Origin: Sphingobium sp.
Lineage (GTDB): Bacteria > Pseudomonadota > Alphaproteobacteria > Sphingomonadales > Sphingomonadaceae
Assembly (NCBI GenBank): GCA_017745115.1
Contig: JAGIAA010000038.1
Location: forward strand, 1 to 27,621
Direction of reading: 5' to 3'
Length of the DNA: 27,621 nt
Shown: positions 23,663-27,621 of the stretch, piece by piece
Layout of the letters: every line of letters starts with the position of its first letter
Position numbering within the stretch: the stretch's first letter is position 1
Program-made: the position numbers and the translations under genes
The notes under the pieces: generated by a model
The model's input: only the letters and a program-made list of their open reading frames with translations
The model's database searches: none
What the model was told of the DNA's origin: nothing

Positions 23663-25285
23663 ATGTCATTCAAGTCCATGTGGCGGCGGGCCGCGTTCGC
23701 GTCCGTCATTCTGGCAAGCGCCTCGATGGCGCAGGCGGAAATCACCAAGCCGGTCAAGACGGCCCAGGGCCTGGTCCAGGGTACGGCCGCGCTGAAGCCG
23801 GGGGTGACCGTGTTCAAGGGTATTCCCTTCGCGGAGGCACCTGTCGGCAAGCTGCGCTTCATGCCGGCCGTCCCGGTCAAGACGGCTTGGAAGGGCGTCC
23901 GCGACGGCAGCAAGTGGGGCAACACCTGCGTCCAGCCGCCGGCACCGACGCGTGCAATGGGCGTCAACCAGGCAACCGATATGCCGGATTCGCCCAAGAT
24001 CTCCGAGGACTGCCTCAACCTGGCGGTGTGGACCGGCGCCAAGGGCGCGGGCGAGAAGCGCCCGGTCATGGTCTGGTTCTATGGCGGGGCCTATGCAGAG
24101 GGCGGCAACTCCATGCCCTTCGCCGACGGCAGCAAGCTTGCCGCCAAGGGCGCGATCATCGTCTCGGTCAACTACCGCGTCGGGGCGTTCGGCTTTCTGT
24201 CGCACCCGGAGCTGACCAAGCTGTCCGGTCATAATGCGTCGGGCAACCAGGCGCTGTCGGACGGCATCGCCGCACTCAAATGGGTGAAGGCGAACATCGC
24301 CGCGTTCGGCGGCGACCCGAACAACGTGACCATCTTCGGCCAGTCGGCCGGCGCCTGCATCACCGCAGCGCTGGTGGGTTCGCCGCAGGCCAAGGGCCTG
24401 TTCGAGAAGTCGATCTCCGAGAGCGGCGCCTGGTCGGGTCTCAGCCCGACCGTGATGGGCTCGCGCGAGAATGCCGAGAAGCAGACGGTCGCCGCGATGG
24501 AGAAGGCAGGGATCAAGACCTTCGCCGATCTGCAGGCGGCGCCGGCCGAGGTGGTGGCAAAGCTCGGCCGCGCGCAGGGTATCATCGTCGATGGCTGGAT
24601 CATCCCGGAAGACCAGTCGAAGACCTTCGCCGAGGGCCGTCAGAACAAGGTGCCCGTGCTGGTCGGTTCGAACAAGGACGACTTCGGCGGCGGCTTCGGC
24701 CCGCCGATGACGCTGGAACGCTGGAAGTCGGAAGCGCCGCGGCGGTGGGGCGAACTCGCCGAGCTGGGCCTCTCGGCCTATCCGGCGTCGAGCGACGCCG
24801 AGGCCGCGGCCATGAACGGCCGGACCGGGCCCGAGGGCATGAACTGGTTCATGCACCACTTCGCCAATGAGCAGGCGAAGCAGGGTCTGGCAGCCTATGT
24901 CTATCAGTTCGTGCATGTTCCGCCGGTTGCCGAGGGCGTGAAGAGCAGCGGCGCCAGCCATGCCGCGGAATTGGCCTATGTGTTCGGCAATCTGGAGGCG
25001 CCGCGCGAGGTGCCCGACGTCAGCTCGCCTGCGATTGCCAGCAAGAGCGCGCCGGACTTGAAGCTCGCCGACCAGATGATGACCTACTGGGTGAATTTCG
25101 CGCGCACCGGCAATCCCAACGGTCCGGGCCTGCCGCACTGGCCGACGGTCAAGGAGAGCAAGCCCAACGAGGCGATGCTGCTTGGGACCGGCGACAAGCT
25201 CGCTGCCGGCCCGGCGATGAGCCCGGATGCCGCCAAGCTGTTCGACGGCCTGTTCCAGCGCAACGTGATGGCCAAGCTGAAGTAA
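23663..25285 (+). CDS. Exported type-B carboxylesterase
   Basis: A 540-residue alpha/beta-hydrolase of the carboxylesterase B (COesterase) family, normal in length. The signal peptide ends SMAQA (about residue 25). The nucleophile elbow FGQSAGA has Ser228, the oxyanion region is WFYGGAYAEGG (138-148), SEDCLNL (114-120) is a family signature, and the catalytic His433 lies in GASHAAELAYVFGN. The acid, usually Glu in a DEG context, appears to be Asp339 or Asp340 (GSNKDDFGG), a conservative change. It would hydrolyse an ester in the periplasm, releasing an alcohol and acid that the two PQQ enzymes could use. A good ribosome site (GGGAGGAAG) precedes the ATG. It is the last gene before a strong terminator. 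Fumonisin esterase of Sphingopyxis belongs to the same broad family, but no specific match is claimed. Confidence 0.9.
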   Translation: MSFKSMWRRAAFASVILASASMAQAEITKPVKTAQGLVQGTAALKPGVTVFKGIPFAEAPVGKLRFMPAVPVKTAWKGVRDGSKWGNTCVQPPAPTRAMGVNQATDMPDSPKISEDCLNLAVWTGAKGAGEKRPVMVWFYGGAYAEGGNSMPFADGSKLAAKGAIIVSVNYRVGAFGFLSHPELTKLSGHNASGNQALSDGIAALKWVKANIAAFGGDPNNVTIFGQSAGACITAALVGSPQAKGLFEKSISESGAWSGLSPTVMGSRENAEKQTVAAMEKAGIKTFADLQAAPAEVVAKLGRAQGIIVDGWIIPEDQSKTFAEGRQNKVPVLVGSNKDDFGGGFGPPMTLERWKSEAPRRWGELAELGLSAYPASSDAEAAAMNGRTGPEGMNWFMHHFANEQAKQGLAAYVYQFVHVPPVAEGVKSSGASHAAELAYVFGNLEAPREVPDVSSPAIASKSAPDLKLADQMMTYWVNFARTGNPNGPGLPHWPTVKESKPNEAMLLGTGDKLAAGPAMSPDAAKLFDGLFQRNVMAKLK

Positions 25286-25306
25286 GGCGCCGCAAAGTAC
25301 GAAAGG

Positions 25307-25334
25307 AAAGGGGGCCTTTCGGTCCCCTTTTTTT
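25307..25334 (+). terminator. Rho-independent terminator after the esterase
   Basis: AAAGGGGGCC pairs with GGTCCCCTTT (one G-T wobble) around a TTTC loop, followed by a run of T. It lies 22 bases after the esterase stop and closes the plus-strand operon that ends with the four paralogues and the esterase. Confidence 0.9.
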
Positions 25335-25355
25335 GTCCGGTGCGGTCGAGAAAAT

Positions 25356-25385
25356 TTAGCCCCTCCCCTGAAGGGGAGGGGCTAA
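25356..25385 (-). terminator. Palindromic terminator of the minus-strand DUF6644-like operon
   Basis: TTAGCCCCTCCCC and its exact complement GGGGAGGGGCTAA flank a TGAA loop (13-base perfect stem). On the minus strand it is followed by ATTTT, 5 bases after the stop of the 25391 gene. The core CCCCTCCCC-TTCA-GGGGAGGGG is a common sphingomonad intergenic hairpin, so it may also be a repeat element. Confidence 0.8.
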
Positions 25386-25390
25386 CGAAG

Positions 25391-25903
25391 TCACAATGGC
25401 GGCTGGTAGACGCCGAGCGTGAAGCCGATGAAGCGGCCGCAGAAGATCACCAGGATCCAGAAGGTCAGCGACAGGGCAGCGGACAGCCTGACGCTGCCGG
25501 GGATGGCGAGGGCGCTGTCCCAGCTGGCAATGGCGCGCCACGGTCCGCGATGCAGGAGCGCCATGTTGACGCCGGCGGCACCAAGCATCGCCATTTTCAC
25601 CAGGAACCACGGGTTGACCATATAGGTCGCCGCCTTGCTGACAAACATCAGCAGGCCGGTGATGACGGCCACCGCGAACGCCAGCCAGGTCAGCCACAAC
25701 GTGTCCCTCGAGACCGAGCTCGCCGTCCATTTTCGCGACGTGAGGCCGAGCAGCCGAAGGTCCATGATGGCGATGGTGGCGATCACAGTCACGACCGCGA
25801 AGACATGAAAGGTTTCGATAAGCGGGAAGGCGATTTCCGAGCTGGCGATGGATTGGCTGAGGCTCGAATTCTCGATGCTTTGCCAAAGCGATTGCAGGAT
25901 CAT
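25391..25903 (-). CDS. Small four-helix membrane protein, DUF6644-like, type B (downstream pair)
   Basis: 170 residues with about four membrane helices: near 20-45 (ETFHVFAVVTVIATIAIMD), 70-92, 95-118 (MVNPWFLVKMAMLGAAG) and 140-160 (FWILVIFCGRFIGFTL). The order ETxHVFA, MDLRLLG, MVNPWFLxKM, CGRxIGFTL is the same as in the protein at 26719, so the two are paralogues. The sequence looks like the DUF6644 family (from memory), whose function is not known. A conserved His after the first acidic residue (THVFA-type) could bind haem or a metal. The ATG at 25903 follows AGAGGAAG, 11 bases after the stop of the type A gene, so the two are co-transcribed. Confidence 0.8.
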   Translation of the reverse strand: MILQSLWQSIENSSLSQSIASSEIAFPLIETFHVFAVVTVIATIAIMDLRLLGLTSRKWTASSVSRDTLWLTWLAFAVAVITGLLMFVSKAATYMVNPWFLVKMAMLGAAGVNMALLHRGPWRAIASWDSALAIPGSVRLSAALSLTFWILVIFCGRFIGFTLGVYQPPL

Positions 25904-25914
25904 GTCTCTTCCTC

Positions 25915-26457
25915 TCAGACCGGCGCGTAGGCGATCCAGCGGCCGCCAGCCATGACGACGCACCACAGGATGATGAGTGTGACGGCGCCGGCACGGATTG
26001 CGCCCCGGCCATTCGACGAGCGGTCCCAGCCGGCCATTCGGGTCCGTACCGACAGATGAAACCAGGCAGTAATGAGCACCGTCACCAGCAGTGCCGTCAT
26101 CTTGATCCAGAAGAACGGGTTGACCATGTTGCGCACTGGCTCGCTGACCAGCAGGACGATGCCCGACGTGATCAGCGCGGCGAGGGCCCACCACAGCCAG
26201 GGCATGTAGCGCTGCACCGTCTCGGGCACGCTATGCCCGCCGCCGGCCACGCCGAGGATGCGCAGGTTGACCATCAGCGCCGAGCCAAACAAGACGCCGA
26301 TCGCGAGGATGTGGATCGACTGGAAGCCGGGAATGGCGACGAAATGGCCCTGCAGCCATTGGCAGGCCGCGGTGTTCGAGAGCCAGAGCGAGAAATCGAC
26401 GACCCATGTGGTCCTGAGCCACTCGGTCATGTGAAATAGCGTGTCGAACAATGACAT
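25915..26457 (-). CDS. Small four-helix membrane protein, DUF6644-like, type A (downstream pair)
   Basis: 180 residues. An N-terminal amphipathic or periplasmic portion (to about residue 45) precedes four helices: QSIHILAIGVLFGSALMVNL (about 50-69), YMPWLWWALAALITSGIVLL (about 85-104), MVNPFFWIKMTALLVTVLI (about 112-130) and a C-terminal one ending AGGRWIAYAPV. Its repeated signatures (IHILA, NLRILG, MVNPFFWIKM, GGRWIAY) match those of type B, so A and B descend from one ancestor and may form a heterodimer. The start at 26457 follows GGGAGAGGT. The type B gene follows directly. It resembles DUF6644 proteins, function unknown. An FNR-like box lies about 130 bases upstream. Confidence 0.8.
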   Translation of the reverse strand: MSLFDTLFHMTEWLRTTWVVDFSLWLSNTAACQWLQGHFVAIPGFQSIHILAIGVLFGSALMVNLRILGVAGGGHSVPETVQRYMPWLWWALAALITSGIVLLVSEPVRNMVNPFFWIKMTALLVTVLITAWFHLSVRTRMAGWDRSSNGRGAIRAGAVTLIILWCVVMAGGRWIAYAPV

Positions 26458-26584
26458 CGGAGACGACCTCTCCCTTTTGAAAGGGCCGGGCGCGGGAAGC
26501 GCTTCGGCCAGCTGTTTGCGTTCGCTGGCTCCGATGAATCGCCGCCAGCGTGACTCCATCCAGCAGGAGCGGGGCCGGCACTCA

Positions 26585-26598
26585 TTGAACTGGATCAA
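26585..26598. promoter_or_regulatory. Possible FNR/ANR-type binding site
   Basis: TTGAA-CTGG-ATCAA matches 9 of 10 defined bases of the FNR consensus TTGAT-N4-ATCAA. It lies in the 200-base gap upstream of the minus-strand A-B pair that starts at 26457. A regulator of this family would link the pair to low oxygen or redox state. No clear -10 was seen at class II spacing, so this is a candidate only. Confidence 0.4.
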
Positions 26599-26653
26599 AT
26601 TTGCCGACGGCCGGTGACTTTGTCCGAGTCGTGCGGCGGTGCGGGCACGCACG

Positions 26654-26684
26654 AAAAAGGGCCCCTGCCGCGGCAGGAGCCCTT
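26654..26684 (-). terminator. Rho-independent terminator of the upstream DUF6644-like pair
   Basis: Read on the minus strand, AAGGGCTCCTGCC and GGCAGGGGCCCTT pair (one mismatch) around a short loop and run into TTTTT. It lies 34 bases after the stop of the 26719 gene, so the two A-B pairs are separate transcription units. Confidence 0.8.
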
Positions 26685-26718
26685 CTTTCCCAAGCCAGCT
26701 TTTTAAGCCGGTTGCCCG

Positions 26719-27228
26719 TCAGAAGGGCAGGTACTTGTCCAGCGTGAAGCCGATCATGCGGCCGCAGCAGATCACGCCGATCCAGAGCAGCAGCGACAGG
26801 ATGCCGGCCCGCCTCACATTGCCGGGAATGGCCGGCGTCGTGTCGAAATTCCGGACATTCTTCCAGGGGATGAGGTGGAAGGCGATCATGTTGAGACCCG
26901 CGAGGCCCATCAGCGCCATTTTGCTGAGGAACCAGGGATTGACCATGTAGTAGGTCGCCTTGCCGGTGAAGAGCAGCGAACCGCTGATGGCTGCGACGAC
27001 GAAGGCCGTCCAGGTCAGGGTCAGCGTGTCCTTCGAGACGGCGGTGAGCGGACGGCCCTTCGAGGCGAGGCCGATCATGCGCATGTCCATGACGGCAATG
27101 GTGCCGAACACGGTCACGATGGCGAAGACGTGGATGGTCTCGAAGGTCGGAAAGGCCCAGGCCGATTCCGCCATGTAGATGCCAAGCGCAGAGTCCTGAA
27201 TGGCCTGCCAGAGAGATGGAAAGAACAT
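26719..27228 (-). CDS. Small four-helix membrane protein, DUF6644-like, type B (upstream pair)
   Basis: 169 residues, the paralogue of the 25391 protein: SLWQAIQDS, AFPTFETIHVFAIVTVFGTI (helix 1), MDMRMIGLASKG, a second helix near 70-90, MVNPWFLSKMALMGLAGLNM (about 95-114), and a last helix ending CGRMIGFTL. Every signature block is kept, including ETIHVFA and CGR. The start at 27228 follows GGGAGATAA. The type A gene ends 13 bases upstream, so the two form an operon with their own terminator. The likely family is DUF6644. Function unknown; possible haem or metal binding through the conserved His is inference. Confidence 0.8.
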   Translation of the reverse strand: MFFPSLWQAIQDSALGIYMAESAWAFPTFETIHVFAIVTVFGTIAVMDMRMIGLASKGRPLTAVSKDTLTLTWTAFVVAAISGSLLFTGKATYYMVNPWFLSKMALMGLAGLNMIAFHLIPWKNVRNFDTTPAIPGNVRRAGILSLLLWIGVICCGRMIGFTLDKYLPF

Positions 27229-27241
27229 TGTTTTATCTCCC

Positions 27242-27621
27242 TTACATTGGCGCGTAGGCCATGAACCGCCCACCAGCCATGATGAGAAGCCACAGAATGA
27301 TGAGACCGTAAGCACTCGAACGAATCGCGATGCTGCCGCTCGTCGTGGCATCCCACGTCGGCGAGGTCTTGGTCTTGCGGCTGACCGTCTTCAGATGGAC
27401 GATGCTGACGATCATGGCCACGACGAAGAGAGTGATCTTGATCCAGAAGACCGGGTTCACCAGCAGGCGGACCGGGTCACCGAGCACCATGCCGACGCCC
27501 GAGATGAACAGGACCAGCAGCGACCATTTCATCCACGGCAGGTAGCGGTGTGCCGATTGCGTGACAGTCGTGTCGGCACCTCCGCGGCCCACGAGCCGCA
27601 GGTTGAAGAGCACGACCGAGC
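27242..27621 (-). CDS. DUF6644-like type A protein, C-terminal part (gene runs off the window end)
   Basis: About 126 codons are visible, from SVVLFNLRLVGRGG, equivalent to ALMVNLRILGVAGG of the 25915 protein, to the C-terminal AGGRFMAYAPM. The N-terminal third (first helix and the His segment) lies outside the window. Remaining blocks: YLPWMKWSLLVLFISGVGMV (helix), LLVNPVFWIKITLFVVAMIV (helix) and LIILWLLIMAGGRFMAY (helix). It is the type A partner of the 26719 protein and confirms that an A-B unit was duplicated. Confidence 0.8.
   Translation of the reverse strand, partial: SVVLFNLRLVGRGGADTTVTQSAHRYLPWMKWSLLVLFISGVGMVLGDPVRLLVNPVFWIKITLFVVAMIVSIVHLKTVSRKTKTSPTWDATTSGSIAIRSSAYGLIILWLLIMAGGRFMAYAPM

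Noticed and set aside
23666..25138. A 490-codon minus-strand open frame
   Set aside because: It is antisense to the esterase, which has an intact Ser/His active site and signal peptide.

Overview
The window looks like chromosomal DNA of a GC-rich alphaproteobacterium, most probably a sphingomonad (Sphingobium, Novosphingobium, Sphingopyxis or a relative). The reasons are the FecI/FecR/TonB-receptor module, the GT2-HpnK/ChbG and NodS-like genes, the abundance of exported PQQ enzymes, and two intergenic palindrome families of the kind common in that group. The genus is an inference. I found no rRNA, tRNA, CRISPR array, transposase or phage gene. No gene-free stretch exceeds 300 bases; the larger gaps (1593-1796, 3723-3933, 4561-4829, 16815-17095, 26458-26718) hold promoters, repeats or terminators, or nothing I can name.

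Region 1 (1-4560), housekeeping or envelope genes: the 5' part of an exported alpha-2-macroglobulin (minus), a flippase-like polytopic membrane protein (plus), a second small polytopic membrane protein (plus) flanked by sphingomonad-type palindromic repeats, and a NodS-like SAM methyltransferase (minus). Region 2 (4830-6521) is a single gene fusing a GT2 glycosyltransferase to a YdjC/ChbG/HpnK deacetylase. It is divergent from the methyltransferase, so the two genes supply glycosyl transfer, deacetylation and methylation, the same three chemistries as NodC/NodB/NodS.

Region 3 (6523-25285) looks like one uptake and periplasmic oxidation locus. A FecI-type ECF sigma factor, a FecR anti-sigma and an STN-domain TonB receptor are tightly packed. 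They are followed by a Tat-exported carotenoid-oxygenase-family enzyme, a quinohaemoprotein alcohol dehydrogenase with its own cytochrome c domain, and an exported SnoaL/NTF2-like protein. Facing them on the minus strand are an unusual double-headed TetR regulator and a cytochrome c lipoprotein. Divergent from the cytochrome is a glucose-dehydrogenase-like PQQ enzyme, then four tandem paralogues of an uncharacterised secreted family (motifs WDRC-TRG and YACHEG), then an exported type-B carboxylesterase and a strong terminator. Most products have a visible export signal, so much of the chemistry should occur in the periplasm on a substrate imported by the TonB receptor. The substrate cannot be read from sequence; an ester- or alcohol-bearing aromatic or isoprenoid compound is a reasonable guess.

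Region 4 (25391-27621, minus) holds two successive A-B pairs of small four-helix membrane proteins (probably the DUF6644-type family), each pair ended by its own hairpin terminator. The downstream pair has an FNR-like box upstream. The best candidate for an undescribed system is the four-paralogue array together with its PQQ, cytochrome and esterase neighbours.
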